Assembly (NCBI RefSeq): GCF_001613425.1
Contig: NZ_BDCI01000041.1
Span: forward strand, 1 to 64,000
DNA from: Nocardia vulneris
Lineage (GTDB): Bacteria > Actinomycetota > Actinomycetes > Mycobacteriales > Mycobacteriaceae
DNA length: 64,000 bases
Direction: 5' to 3'
Numbering within the stretch: position 1 is the first letter of the stretch; the number at the start of each line of letters is the position of its first letter. The translations under genes were made by a program, and so were the position numbers. Below are positions 44,441 through 53,154 of the stretch, in pieces. The notes beneath the pieces were generated by a model, which saw nothing but the letters and a program-made list of their open reading frames with translations, made no database searches and was not told the origin of the DNA.

Positions 44441-45244
44441 TCAGAGCGGGTTGGGTTCGCCCAGTGGGGTTTCCAGGAACGGGCCGCCGAGAAAGACCGG
44501 GGCGGCGCCCGCGGTGACCTCGGTGGCGAACTTCTCGGCGTCGTCCAGACTCCGGTAGCCGAGCTGCTCGGCCTCGGCCAGGGAGACGATGGCGCGGGTG
44601 TTCTTCGAGACGCCCCAGACCACTTGGAAGCCAGGGCTTTCCGCAGAGAGACAGGCTTCGAACAGCCGGGCGCCGTCGTCCGGGGACAGCCAGGTCGACA
44701 AGCCGCGGACATCGTGCGGCCGTTCGAAACACGAGCCGATCCGGACGCAGATCACGTCCATGCCGAACCGGGAGTGATACAGGCTGCCGAGCGCTTCGAT
44801 CGCGGCTTTGCTGAATCCGTAGTAGGTGTCCGGTCGCGGGGGCGCCTCGCCCGCAATGCCGTTCGGTCCCGCTTCGCCGACCCGCCGGTAGCCGACGGTG
44901 TGATTGCTGGACGCCAGCACGACGCGGGTGATACCCGCCTGTCGTGCCGCTTCCAGAACGGTATGGGTGCCATCGACGTTCACCGCGAGCACTCGCTCCC
45001 AGCTGTCCTCGCGGCTGATGCCGCCCAGATGGATGATCGCGTCCACCTCGCGGCAGGCCGCTGCCATGCCGGCGGGGTCGGTGAGCGAGCCGGTGCACAG
45101 CTCGACCTGTTCGCCGGGGTGCGGCGCGGGCAGTTCGGCGAGATCCAGGAGCCGTAGGGTGCGGCCGGGCCGGGCCAGGCGCGGTCGCATCAGGGTGCCG
45201 ATGCCGCCGCCCGCGCCGGTGATCAGGATTCGGTCATAGCTCAT
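44441..45244 (-). CDS. udh: Uronate dehydrogenase
   Basis: 267 residues of the short-chain dehydrogenase/NDP-sugar epimerase fold; NAD-dependent oxidation of D-glucuronate or D-galacturonate to the aldaro-lactone. NAD motif ITGAGGGIGTLMRP at the N-terminus, catalytic S(SSNHTVGY), and YYGFSK carrying the Tyr-Lys pair; DYSWERVLAVNVDG and GGISREDSW match uronate dehydrogenases. Length agrees (about 265). First gene of the hexuronate cluster; a 249-base gap with a terminator separates it from the sigma factor. Confidence 0.9.
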   Translation of the reverse strand: MSYDRILITGAGGGIGTLMRPRLARPGRTLRLLDLAELPAPHPGEQVELCTGSLTDPAGMAAACREVDAIIHLGGISREDSWERVLAVNVDGTHTVLEAARQAGITRVVLASSNHTVGYRRVGEAGPNGIAGEAPPRPDTYYGFSKAAIEALGSLYHSRFGMDVICVRIGSCFERPHDVRGLSTWLSPDDGARLFEACLSAESPGFQVVWGVSKNTRAIVSLAEAEQLGYRSLDDAEKFATEVTAGAAPVFLGGPFLETPLGEPNPL

Positions 45245-45452
45245 CCGGCATCGCCTCTGTCCGGGCATATATCGGAAGATGCTGCGGGGCAAGAACCTTC
45301 ATACATCACTGTCCTCCTGGGCCCGCGAGGAGTGTGGGGTGGGTCACTCCTCGCGCGACGTGTCAGAAGGGTAAGACGCTGAATTGATGCCTGTCCAACA
45401 CCTGTTCGCTATCTACTGATGCTGTGCGGGCATCAATACTGTTGGCGGCACG

Positions 45453-45487
45453 CGAATGCCCCGATCCCGTGGGGACCGGGGCATTCG
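45453..45487. terminator. Hairpin terminator of the sigma factor operon
   Basis: 16-bp stem with one mismatch (CGAATGCCCCGATCCC against GGGACCGGGGCATTCG, GTG loop) 6 bases after the sigma factor stop, on the minus strand. Confidence 0.8.
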
Positions 45488-45493
45488 TGGTAG

Positions 45494-46426
45494 CTAGACC
45501 CGGCTCAGCGGCCTGATCTCGCGCAGGCGGGTGAGTTTGTTCGGGTTGCGGACGATGTAGATGTGGGTGATCCGGCCGTCCGCCACGGACAGGCTGATCG
45601 TGGCGTCGAGCTCACCGCCGGTGTCGACCCGCAGCGCCGCGGCGCCGTTGACCGACACCGACCAGAGGTGCGCACCCGGCACGAAAGCGGGGAACTGGGC
45701 GAACATGCGCGCTGTCCGGCGCGCTCCGCGCAACGGATGCGGGAACGCCTGCACGATCCCGCCGCCGTCGGCGACCAGCAGCACATCGGGGGCGAGCACG
45801 TCGAGCAGGGCCTGGACGTTGCCGGTCTGGATCGCGCTGCGGAACCGCGCCACCGCGGTCTGCTGCTCGACCCGAGTGACCGGCACGCGCGGCCGACGGG
45901 CGGCCACGTGCTCGCGCGCCCGGCGGGCGATCTGCCGGACCGCCGCCGCGGACTTCTCCAGCGCACCGGCGATCTCCTCGTACGGGGCGTCGAACACCTC
46001 GCGCAGCACGAACACCGCGCGCTCGGTCGGGCCGAGCGTTTCCAGCACCGTCAGCATCGCCATCGACACGTGCTCGGCCAGTTCGACATCCTCGGCCACG
46101 TCCGGACTGGTGAGCAGCGGTTCGGGCAGCCATTCGCCGACGTACTCCTCGCGCCGCCGCGCCACGGTGCGCAGCCGGTTGAGTGCCTGCCTGGTGGTGG
46201 TGCGCACCAGATAGGCGCGCGGGTCACGCACCTGCGCCCGGTCCACCGCCGCCCAGCGCAGCCACGTCTCCTGCACCACGTCATCGGCGTCGGCGGCGGA
46301 ACCGAGCAGCTGGTACGCCACCGTGAACAGCAGACTGCGATGGGTGACGAACGGGTCGTCGCTCGTGCGGTCGCCCTTCGGTGTGGCCCGGAGCCCGCCC
46401 GGCCCGGCCGTGGTCGGTGCGCTCAT
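45494..46426 (-). CDS. ECF41-group sigma factor with C-terminal SnoaL-like domain
   Basis: 310 residues. Sigma-70 region 2 at about 28-95 (LLFTVAYQLLGSAADADDVVQETWLRW) and region 4 at about 120-175 (LGPTERAVFVLREVFDAPYEEIAGALEKSAAAVRQI) are followed by a SnoaL_2-type domain. The ECF41 hallmarks are seen: WLPEP at 99-103, DGGG at 220-223 (DGGGI here) and NPNKL at 294-298 (NPDKL in the consensus). In this group the C-terminal extension acts as a built-in regulator instead of an anti-sigma factor. Overlaps the carboxymuconolactone decarboxylase-like gene by ATGA. Confidence 0.93.
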   Translation of the reverse strand: MSAPTTAGPGGLRATPKGDRTSDDPFVTHRSLLFTVAYQLLGSAADADDVVQETWLRWAAVDRAQVRDPRAYLVRTTTRQALNRLRTVARRREEYVGEWLPEPLLTSPDVAEDVELAEHVSMAMLTVLETLGPTERAVFVLREVFDAPYEEIAGALEKSAAAVRQIARRAREHVAARRPRVPVTRVEQQTAVARFRSAIQTGNVQALLDVLAPDVLLVADGGGIVQAFPHPLRGARRTARMFAQFPAFVPGAHLWSVSVNGAAALRVDTGGELDATISLSVADGRITHIYIVRNPNKLTRLREIRPLSRV

Positions 46427-47013
46427 GCCCCGGACGCTACCCGGCTCGGCTGAGCCAGCGGACGCAGCTCGCAGGCGGCCGCGAACCCCTGGGCCTCGAT
46501 GCCGAGCGCGGTGTTGGTGCGAGTGGCCATGTTGGCGAACGCGATCCAGTTCGTCAGCTCGACCAGTGCGGCGGCCCCCAGTTCCGCGAGCAACGCCGCG
46601 GACAATTCGTCGGTGACGGTGGGCGGTGTCTGACTCATCGCCTCCGCGTACGCCATCACCTGCCGCTCGAGCGGCGTGAACACGGCGGAGTCCCGCCAGC
46701 GCGGGACTTCGCGCGCCTTCACCGCGTCGAGGCCGTCGTTGTGCGCGTGGAAGTAGCCGAAGTCCAGGCACCAGGTGCAGCCGACGAGCGAGGCCACTGC
46801 CATGTGCGCGAACGATTTCAGGTTCGCGTCGGCGCGATCCCACTTGGCCACCTTGCGGCCGAGTGCGCTGGTGTCCATGACCACAGCGGGGTGATGCCAC
46901 ATCACTTCGAGCGGTTCGGGTACCTCGCCGAACATCTTGCGGGTGATCGCCTTCGCGAGCCTGCCGCGGAATCCGGTCAGTGCCGCCTTGGGGATTCGGG
47001 GTGTGCCGGCCAT
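46423..47013 (-). CDS. Carboxymuconolactone decarboxylase/AhpD-like protein, ECF41 partner
   Basis: 196 residues. AhpD-like core with CTWCLDFGYFHAH: C79-x2-C82 followed by H89, a redox-active CxxC arrangement seen in peroxidase reductases of the AhpD/carboxymuconolactone decarboxylase family. ECF41 sigma factors are typically linked to such carboxymuconolactone decarboxylase, oxidoreductase or epimerase genes, so it is probably the main sigma target. It lies first in the two-gene operon, 33 bases downstream of a matching ECF41-type promoter. Confidence 0.9.
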   Translation of the reverse strand: MAGTPRIPKAALTGFRGRLAKAITRKMFGEVPEPLEVMWHHPAVVMDTSALGRKVAKWDRADANLKSFAHMAVASLVGCTWCLDFGYFHAHNDGLDAVKAREVPRWRDSAVFTPLERQVMAYAEAMSQTPPTVTDELSAALLAELGAAALVELTNWIAFANMATRTNTALGIEAQGFAAACELRPLAQPSRVASGA

Positions 47014-47046
47014 GTCGCGCCTCCTTGTCGATTCCTACGACATGAA

Positions 47047-47073
47047 GACACCGGCCGCGCGCTCCGTGTGACA
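47047..47073 (-). promoter_or_regulatory. ECF41-type promoter
   Basis: On the minus strand, TGTCACA (47067-47073), 16 bases, then TGTC (47047-47050), against the published ECF41 consensus TGTCACA-N16-CGTC. It lies 33 bases ahead of the carboxymuconolactone decarboxylase-like start, so the sigma factor likely controls its own operon. One base differs in the -10. Confidence 0.7.
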
Positions 47074-47139
47074 CCGCGGCCCTTTTTCGACGCCCGCCCC
47101 TTCCGGCCCAACCGACGCGGGCTCATCGGGCTCACCCGA

Positions 47140-47174
47140 GCGCAGCGCCTCTCCCCGCGGAAGAGGCGCTGCGC
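47140..47174. terminator. Hairpin terminator after the PAS gene
   Basis: A perfect 13-bp stem (GCGCAGCGCCTCT with its complement) and 9-base loop, starting 10 bases past the minus-strand stop at 47184. Confidence 0.75.
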
Positions 47175-47183
47175 GCGCGAAGT

Positions 47184-47678
47184 TCAGCCGGCGTCCGCCG
47201 CCACCTGCAGGCCGGGCACGGTCTTGGTGGTGTTGTGCCGGAAGATGTTGACCGCGCCGATGACCTCGTCGGACTCGTCGCGAATGGGGAAGACGTTGAC
47301 CAGGGCGAGCAGCCGGAAACCGTCGGGCTGTTCGCAGATCACGTCGGCGTCGCGGACGGTGCCGCCGTTGTTGATGACCACCGACGGCGGGGCCGCTTCG
47401 TGCGGCATGACCTCGCCCGACGGGTAGCGCAGCCGGAAGGCGCCGCAGTACTTTTCGCTCGTGCCCAGTTCGGGACTGCGTCCCCAGGCGCCGATGGCGG
47501 TCTTGTTGCAGGCGATCAGCGTGCCGTCCTTCTCCAGGACGTACATGCCGACCTCGATATCGTCCATCGCGGCTTGGTCGCCGAGCAGACCTCCGGGCAC
47601 CAGGTGCCCGCCTTCGAGCTTGCCGTGAAACTTCAGATCGTCCAGTTCACCGGCGGTGATTTTCTCGCTGATACTCAT
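47184..47678 (-). CDS. PAS domain protein
   Basis: 164 residues from an ATG after GAGGGGAACGAC. A PAS core covers about residues 40-150: GMYVLEKDGTLIACNKTA, then RLLALVNVFPIRDESDEVIGAVNIFRH, the FP.RD..GEVIGA..i.RD-type C-terminal strand of sensor PAS folds. No output domain, so it is a stand-alone sensor or scaffold that could signal through protein contact. No ligand-binding residues can be assigned. Confidence 0.8.
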   Translation of the reverse strand: MSISEKITAGELDDLKFHGKLEGGHLVPGGLLGDQAAMDDIEVGMYVLEKDGTLIACNKTAIGAWGRSPELGTSEKYCGAFRLRYPSGEVMPHEAAPPSVVINNGGTVRDADVICEQPDGFRLLALVNVFPIRDESDEVIGAVNIFRHNTTKTVPGLQVAADAG

Positions 47679-47882
47679 GTCGTTCCCCTCACTCGGAATC
47701 AAGTGGCACAGCAATGTTCGGCGAAGGAAATCCAGGCGCGTCGCTCGATCGAGCACAAGTGACTTCAGCGCCACTTTCACCGCACGCCAGTGTAACGAGA
47801 TCGCCTGGCCGGACAGTCTTTTTCAGGAGGGGAACCGTGATTGCCGTTCTGCGACAACAATTCTTGCGAAATGTCCACCCGA

Positions 47883-48512
47883 TCAGGGGGTTGCGCTCGT
47901 TTCGTTTTCGGTGGGAATTTCTTCGCGGCGCGGTGCCGGTGGCGCCTCCGCGGCGTCCAGGGCGCGCAATTCTTCGCGGAGCGAACCGATCTCGTCGGCG
48001 AGTTCGTCGCGCAGTGCTTGGCGTTCCTGGAGACTCGCGAGCAGGCTGTCGATGGTGTCGTTCATGGCGGCGAGCTTTTGATCGGCGCCGCCGAGCCGCC
48101 ATTCGATGACCGCGCGGCGGTCCACGTCGTCGCTGGCGGTGCGTACCCAGCCGACGACATAGTCGAGCCATTCGGGTTGTTTGGGCATCTCCTCGTCGCC
48201 CTCCCAGCCGCGTCGCACCGATACCTTCGGGGACAGCACCCGGTCGCCGGCCTGGCCCGCGGCCGGGGAATGCATCTGCACGAGGTTGAGTTTCCCGGCG
48301 CTGGTCACCACGGCGGTGAGGCGATAACGCCCGGCTAGATGCATTTTCAGTTCGGCCGCGCCCTTGCCGTCGGCGTCGAGGGCGCCCAGCCACGGCCCTT
48401 GCGCGGCAGTGATGATCGATTCGAGGACGCCGAGCTGTCCGGCCGCCCGGCGCACCCGGTTCGCGCGCTCGTGCAGTTCGTCAGGTGAGGCGGTCATCTG
48501 GTCCCAGTGCAT
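47883..48512 (-). CDS. Conserved protein with C-terminal coiled coil, function unknown
   Basis: 209 residues. The N-terminal half has a helix-rich domain with HERANRVRRAAGQL and KVSVRRGWEGDEEMPKQPEW; the C-terminus (about residues 145-185) is a heptad-like segment with leucines at DTIDSLLASLQERQALRDEL, predicting a coiled coil, and ends in a disordered E/P-rich tail. No membrane segment. GGAGG 5 bases before ATG 48512 decides the start. I do not recognise the family. Confidence 0.6.
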   Translation of the reverse strand: MHWDQMTASPDELHERANRVRRAAGQLGVLESIITAAQGPWLGALDADGKGAAELKMHLAGRYRLTAVVTSAGKLNLVQMHSPAAGQAGDRVLSPKVSVRRGWEGDEEMPKQPEWLDYVVGWVRTASDDVDRRAVIEWRLGGADQKLAAMNDTIDSLLASLQERQALRDELADEIGSLREELRALDAAEAPPAPRREEIPTENETSATP

Positions 48513-48615
48513 CCGCACCTCCGCTTTCTCGTTCGATCGACTTCAGCAACGGCAGTTCTGACGAACGTACCGTCGCGGTCGGCGCAAACGTGTTTTGTGC
48601 ACGCGGGGGAAACGA

Positions 48616-48652
48616 GATCGGGTGGGCGGCCGCGCGGCACACCCACCCGATC
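48616..48652. terminator. Hairpin terminator after the permease
   Basis: A perfect 11-bp stem (GATCGGGTGGG with its complement) and 15-base loop, 34 bases beyond the permease stop on the minus strand. Confidence 0.75.
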
Positions 48653-48685
48653 GGTCCGAGGAGCTGGCGTCAGTGCTCCTCGAAG

Positions 48686-50131
48686 TTATTTCTCCAGCTG
48701 CACCGCGTCGACCGGTCCGGTGCGCTCCAGCTTGGAGTGCGTGCGCGAGTAGAAGAAGTAGACGGCCAGGCCGGCGACCAGCCAGACCGCGAACCGCACC
48801 CAGGTCTGCCACGGCAGCGACCAGATCAGGTAGAGCGAGAAGCCGATGCCGATCAGCGGCACCACCGGCATCAACGGCAACCGGAACTGCCGCGGCTCGT
48901 CGGGACGGGTGCGGCGCAACACGATCACGGCGACCGAGACGACGATGAACGCCATCAGGATGCCGATGTTGGTGAGCTCGGCGACGACGGTGATGTCGAG
49001 CAGACCGGCCATCACGGCCGCGCCGATACCGACGATCCAGGTCACCCGGGTGGGCACCTTGCGCACCGGGTGGGTCTTGGCGAACCATTCGGGCAGCAGC
49101 CCGTCGCGGCTCATCGCGTACCAGACCCGGGTCACGCCGAGCATGAAGGTGAGCACGACGGTGACGATGCCGACGATGGCGCCGATCGCGATGATGTTCG
49201 CGATACCCGGCTGGCCGACCGCCTCGAACGCGGTGGAGAAGCCGCTGGTCGGGCTGATCTCGGTGTACTTCTGCATGCCGGTGAGCACCAGTGTGGCCAG
49301 CACGTACAGCACCATCGCGATGGCGAGCGAGTAGAGGATCGCCTTGGGCAGGTGCTTCTTGCCGTCGGTGGATTCCTCGGCGGCCGTGCTCATCGCGTCG
49401 TAGCCGAACACCGCGAAGAACACCGTCGCCGCGCCGGTCCATACCGCACCGGAACCGAACGGGAAGTACGGGGTGTAGTTGGAACTGTCGATATGGAACA
49501 CGCCGAGCACGATGATCAGCAGCACGAGCGCGACCTTGATGCCGACGGCGACGGTCTCGAACCGGCCGACGCTGCGGATACCGCGCGAGAGCAGCCAGGC
49601 CGTGCCCAGGCAGAACAGCATGGCGAACACGTCGACGACATGCCCGTCGCCCGTGCCGTGCGCACCCATCATCCAATCGGGCAGCGTGACGTCCACCTGC
49701 TCGAGCAGGAAGCGGAAGTAGCCCGATACGCCGATCGCGACGACCGCCGCGACCGCGATGTACTCCAGCAGCAGATCCCAGCCGATGAACCAGCCCGCGA
49801 TCTCGCCCAGCGACACATAGCCGTAGGTGTAGGCCGACCCCGCCTTCGGCACCATGCCCGCGAATTCCGCGTAGCAGAGCGCGGCGGCGGCACTGGCCAC
49901 ACCGGCGATCAGGAACGAGATGAGCACCGAGGGACCGGTGACCGAATGCGCGACCGCGCCCGCGAGCGTGAAGATGCCCGCGCCGATGATGCCGCCGACC
50001 CCGATGGCGGTGAGCTGCCATAGACCGAGCGAACGGGCCAGCTGTTCGTCGGCCGGCGCCCCCTCGTCGTCGGCTATCTGCCCCATGGGTTTGCGGCGCA
50101 GCATTTGGCTACGCAACTCCGCGATGGACAT
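48686..50131 (-). CDS. APC family amino acid permease (CAT/YfnA-like)
   Basis: 481 residues, about 12 helices. APC signatures: WQLTAIGVGGIIGAGIFTL near residue 40, CYAEFAGMVPKAGSAYTY, then FFAVFGYDAMSTAAEES and NP-free TRVWYAMSRDGLLPEWFAKTHP, typical of cationic-type permeases (CAT). It may import the amino acid used by the neighbouring putB-pruA genes; CAT members more often carry other amino acids, so this stays open. AAAGG precedes ATG 50131. A nested palindrome lies 45-96 bases upstream. Confidence 0.85.
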   Translation of the reverse strand: MSIAELRSQMLRRKPMGQIADDEGAPADEQLARSLGLWQLTAIGVGGIIGAGIFTLAGAVAHSVTGPSVLISFLIAGVASAAAALCYAEFAGMVPKAGSAYTYGYVSLGEIAGWFIGWDLLLEYIAVAAVVAIGVSGYFRFLLEQVDVTLPDWMMGAHGTGDGHVVDVFAMLFCLGTAWLLSRGIRSVGRFETVAVGIKVALVLLIIVLGVFHIDSSNYTPYFPFGSGAVWTGAATVFFAVFGYDAMSTAAEESTDGKKHLPKAILYSLAIAMVLYVLATLVLTGMQKYTEISPTSGFSTAFEAVGQPGIANIIAIGAIVGIVTVVLTFMLGVTRVWYAMSRDGLLPEWFAKTHPVRKVPTRVTWIVGIGAAVMAGLLDITVVAELTNIGILMAFIVVSVAVIVLRRTRPDEPRQFRLPLMPVVPLIGIGFSLYLIWSLPWQTWVRFAVWLVAGLAVYFFYSRTHSKLERTGPVDAVQLEK

Positions 50132-50175
50132 GTCGTTCCTTTCGTCCTCCGCGTCACGCGACTGTGCGTAACGCA

Positions 50176-50227
50176 GATCACACTTCGAGCTGTGGTTACT
50201 AAATACGACCACAGCGCCGGTGTGATC
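50176..50227. repeat. Nested double inverted repeat
   Basis: GATCACAC (50176-50183) pairs with GTGTGATC (50220-50227), and inside it CTGTGGT (50190-50196) pairs with ACCACAG (50208-50214) around an AT-rich 11-base loop. It is 45 bases before the permease start and 129 after the putB stop. It could be a multi-site operator for the PucR-type regulator or an attenuator. Confidence 0.6.
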
Positions 50228-50306
50228 GGCGAGTTGGCCAAATATTGTTCAGTGGGTTTATTCGGCGGGCCAAGCCGCGGCGCGCAAACCGGCACCCGAT
50301 ACGGAT

Positions 50307-50340
50307 CGGTGCGGCCCGCCGGATCGGGCGAGCCGCACCG
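50307..50340. terminator. Hairpin terminator after putB
   Basis: A perfect 9-bp stem (CGGTGCGGC with GCCGCACCG) and 16-base loop, 15 bases past the putB stop on the minus strand. Confidence 0.65.
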
Positions 50341-50355
50341 AAAAGTGCGATTACC

Positions 50356-51324
50356 TCAGCGTGCGCTGCCCGGCTTCAGCGAGCGCAGGAAGAACGCGAC
50401 GTTCGCCGGGCGTTCGGCGAGCCTGCGCATGAAGTAGCCGTACCACTGGTCGCCGTAGGGGACGTAGACCCGCAGGTGATTGCGTTCGTCGACGAGCCTG
50501 CGCTGTTCGGCGTCGCGGATGCCGTAGAGCATCTGGAACTCGAACTCGTCGGCTTTGCGATGCGTCGTCTCGACACACTCCAGCGCGGAAGTGATGAGCG
50601 CCGGATCGTGGGTGGCCACCATCGGGTAACCGTCGCCGAGCATCAGCACCCGCAGGCAGCGCAGGTACGAATCGTCGACCGCGGCGCGCTCCTGGAACGC
50701 CACCGACGCCGGTTCCTTGTACGCGCCCTTGCACAGCCGGATGCGGGAGCCTGCACCGGACAGTTCCCGGCAGTCGCCCTCGGTACGGCGCAGATACGCC
50801 TGCAGCACCGTGCCGACGGTGGGGAAATCGGCGCGCAGTTCCCGCACGATGCTCAGGGTGGAGTCGGTGGTGGTGTGGTCCTCCGCGTCGACGTTCACCC
50901 AGACACCGGCCGCTTCGGCGGCCGTGCAGATCTGGCGGGCATGCTCGAGCGCGACGGCGTGACCGTCCTGCGCCAGCGACTGGCCCAGCGCCGACAGCTT
51001 GAGCGAAACCTCCAGCGGCCGAACCGTTGCCGACTCCGCGGGGGCGTCGAGCCGGGCCAGCTCCGAGAGCATGTGCAGGTAGTGGGTGACGGTGGTGCGG
51101 GCCTGCTCGATCTCGGTGGTGTCCTCACCGAGGTAGTCGATGGTGACGTAGCGGCCGGACGCCAGCAGCGTCCGCACCGCCACCATCGCCTGATCGGCGG
51201 AGTCACCCGCGACGAACCGGTCGACGAGCTTCTTCGTCGTCGACATCCGGGTGATCGTGCGCTCCATGCGCGGCGAGCGCGACGCGGCCAGCATGGCCGG
51301 ACGCAACAGGGTCGAAAAGGCCAT
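50356..51324 (-). CDS. putB: Proline dehydrogenase (monofunctional, PutB-like)
   Basis: 322 residues. FAD enzyme oxidising proline to pyrroline-5-carboxylate. Barrel motifs VSLKLSALG, VWVNVDAEDHT, QAYLRR and RIRLCKGAYKEP, and the terminal DERNHLRVYVPYGDQWYGYFMRRLAERP, in which the paired arginines bind the proline carboxylate, are all present. It follows pruA by 64 bases on the same strand. GGAGG precedes the ATG at 51324; an adjacent GTG is too close to the site. Confidence 0.95.
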   Translation of the reverse strand: MAFSTLLRPAMLAASRSPRMERTITRMSTTKKLVDRFVAGDSADQAMVAVRTLLASGRYVTIDYLGEDTTEIEQARTTVTHYLHMLSELARLDAPAESATVRPLEVSLKLSALGQSLAQDGHAVALEHARQICTAAEAAGVWVNVDAEDHTTTDSTLSIVRELRADFPTVGTVLQAYLRRTEGDCRELSGAGSRIRLCKGAYKEPASVAFQERAAVDDSYLRCLRVLMLGDGYPMVATHDPALITSALECVETTHRKADEFEFQMLYGIRDAEQRRLVDERNHLRVYVPYGDQWYGYFMRRLAERPANVAFFLRSLKPGSAR

Positions 51325-51388
51325 CACGCCTCCTGTGTTCTGCGGGACCGGCCGGCTGCCCGGAGCCGGACGACGTGCGAGTGGTTCA

Positions 51389-53026
51389 TCACGCGTCCTG
51401 ATGCGGGTAGCGGTGATCGGTCGCGGGGACGAACGTTTCCTTGATCGTGCGAGCAGAGGTCCAGCGCAGCAGGTTCTGCGGCGAGCCTGCCTTGTCGTTG
51501 GTGCCCGAGGCGCGCGACCCGCCGAAGGGCTGCTGGCCGACCACCGCCCCGGTGGGCTTGTCGTTGATGTAGAAGTTGCCCGCGGCGAAGCGCAGGCCCT
51601 CGGTCGCCTTGGCCACCGCGAGCCGGTCGTCGGCGATGATCGCGCCGGTCAGCGCGTACGGGGAACCCTGATCGACCAGGTCGAGGATGCGTTCGAACGA
51701 GCCGCTCGCCGCGTCGTCGTAGACGTGCACCGACAGGATCGGGCCGAAGTACTCGGTGCTGAACGCCTCGTCGCCGGGGTCCTCACCGAGCAGCACGGTC
51801 GGGTCGACGAAGTAGCCGACCGAGTCGTCGGCGTGGCCGCCCGCCGCGATGGACAGGCTCGGCGTCGCCTTCGCCCGGGCGATCGCCTCGGCGTTCTTGT
51901 CGAAGGCGCGCTTGTCGATCAGTGCGCCGCCGAAGTGGCTGAAGTCGGTGACGTCGCCGTAGGACAGCGTGGCCACCTTGTCGAGGAAGTCGCGACCCAT
52001 CTTGGCCCACACCGACTTCGGGACGAACGCGCGCGAGGCCGCCGAACACTTCTGGCCCTGGTAGTCGAACGCGCCGCGGATCAGCGCGGTGGTGAGCACG
52101 TCCGGATCGGCGGAGCTGTGCGCGAGCACGAAGTCCTTGCCGCCGGTCTCGCCGACCAGGCGCGGGTAGGAGTTGTAGTCGGAGATGTTCGTCGCGACCG
52201 AGCGCCACAGGTGCTGGAAGGTGGCGGTGGAACCGGTGAAATGGATGCCGGCGAGGCGGCGGTCCTGCAACACCACGTCCGAGACCTTGGGTCCGGCGCC
52301 GTGCACCATGTTGATCACACCGGGCGGCAGTCCGGCGGCCTCGAGCAGCTTCATCGTCCAGTACGCGGCGACCGACTGGGTCATCGCGGGCTTCCAGACC
52401 ACGGTGTTGCCCATCAGCGCGGGTGCGGTCGGCAGGTTGCCCGCGATCGCGGAGAAATTGAACGGCGTGATCGCGTAGACGAACCCGTCCAGCGGCCGGT
52501 ACTCGACCTTGTTCCACACACCGGGTGTGGAGATCGGCTGGTCGGCGAGGATCTGCCGGGCGAAATGCACGTTGAATCGCCAGAAATCGACCAGTTCGCA
52601 CGGGGTGTCGATCTCGGCCTGATAGGCGGTCTTGGATTGACCGAGCATCGTTGCGGCGGCGATGGTTTCCCGCCACGGGCCGGCCAGCAGATCGGCGGCG
52701 CGCAGGAAGACCGCGGCCCGATCCTCGAACGAGAGCGCCCGCCAGGCGGGTGCGGCGGCGGTGGCGGCCGCGATCGCGTCGTCGACATCGCCGGCGGCGG
52801 CGGGGGTGAGGGTGCCGAGCACGGCGGCGTGCCGGTGCGGCTGCACGACCTCGATCGTCTTGCCGGCGCTGCGCCGGTGCTCGCCGCCGATCACATGGTG
52901 CACATCGGTCGGCGTGGCACCCAGCTCGGCCAGTTTCGCCTGCAACCGTGTACGTTCCGCACTACCGGGGGCGAACGTGCCGACCGGCTCGTTCGCCGGC
53001 CGCGGTGTGGACACGATGGCGTCCAT
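51389..53026 (-). CDS. pruA: L-glutamate gamma-semialdehyde (P5C) dehydrogenase
   Basis: 545 residues, normal for the monofunctional enzyme. Oxidises glutamate semialdehyde to glutamate with NAD. Catalytic C in GQKCSAASR and E in LVGETGGKDF; FTGSTATF, ITPFNFSAIAGNL and QPFGGSRASGTNDKAG are diagnostic of PruA. First gene of the proline operon, divergent from the PucR regulator with 128 bases between. Confidence 0.96.
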   Translation of the reverse strand: MDAIVSTPRPANEPVGTFAPGSAERTRLQAKLAELGATPTDVHHVIGGEHRRSAGKTIEVVQPHRHAAVLGTLTPAAAGDVDDAIAAATAAAPAWRALSFEDRAAVFLRAADLLAGPWRETIAAATMLGQSKTAYQAEIDTPCELVDFWRFNVHFARQILADQPISTPGVWNKVEYRPLDGFVYAITPFNFSAIAGNLPTAPALMGNTVVWKPAMTQSVAAYWTMKLLEAAGLPPGVINMVHGAGPKVSDVVLQDRRLAGIHFTGSTATFQHLWRSVATNISDYNSYPRLVGETGGKDFVLAHSSADPDVLTTALIRGAFDYQGQKCSAASRAFVPKSVWAKMGRDFLDKVATLSYGDVTDFSHFGGALIDKRAFDKNAEAIARAKATPSLSIAAGGHADDSVGYFVDPTVLLGEDPGDEAFSTEYFGPILSVHVYDDAASGSFERILDLVDQGSPYALTGAIIADDRLAVAKATEGLRFAAGNFYINDKPTGAVVGQQPFGGSRASGTNDKAGSPQNLLRWTSARTIKETFVPATDHRYPHQDA

Positions 53027-53154
53027 GATTCCTCCTGCTGGACGTGGCGATGTGGCGTCGCGAATCGGCGGCGCACACACGCTCTGAAACTGCGGTGAGC
53101 CGAAGTCAACACCGGAAAAGTGCGCGGGAAATGGGCTAACAGGACAAAGATGGG

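Noticed and set aside
47679..47882. Possible small gene between the PAS and coiled-coil genes
   Set aside because: Frames in these 204 bases have no RBS with sensible start and no domain; it looks like an ordinary promoter and 3' region.
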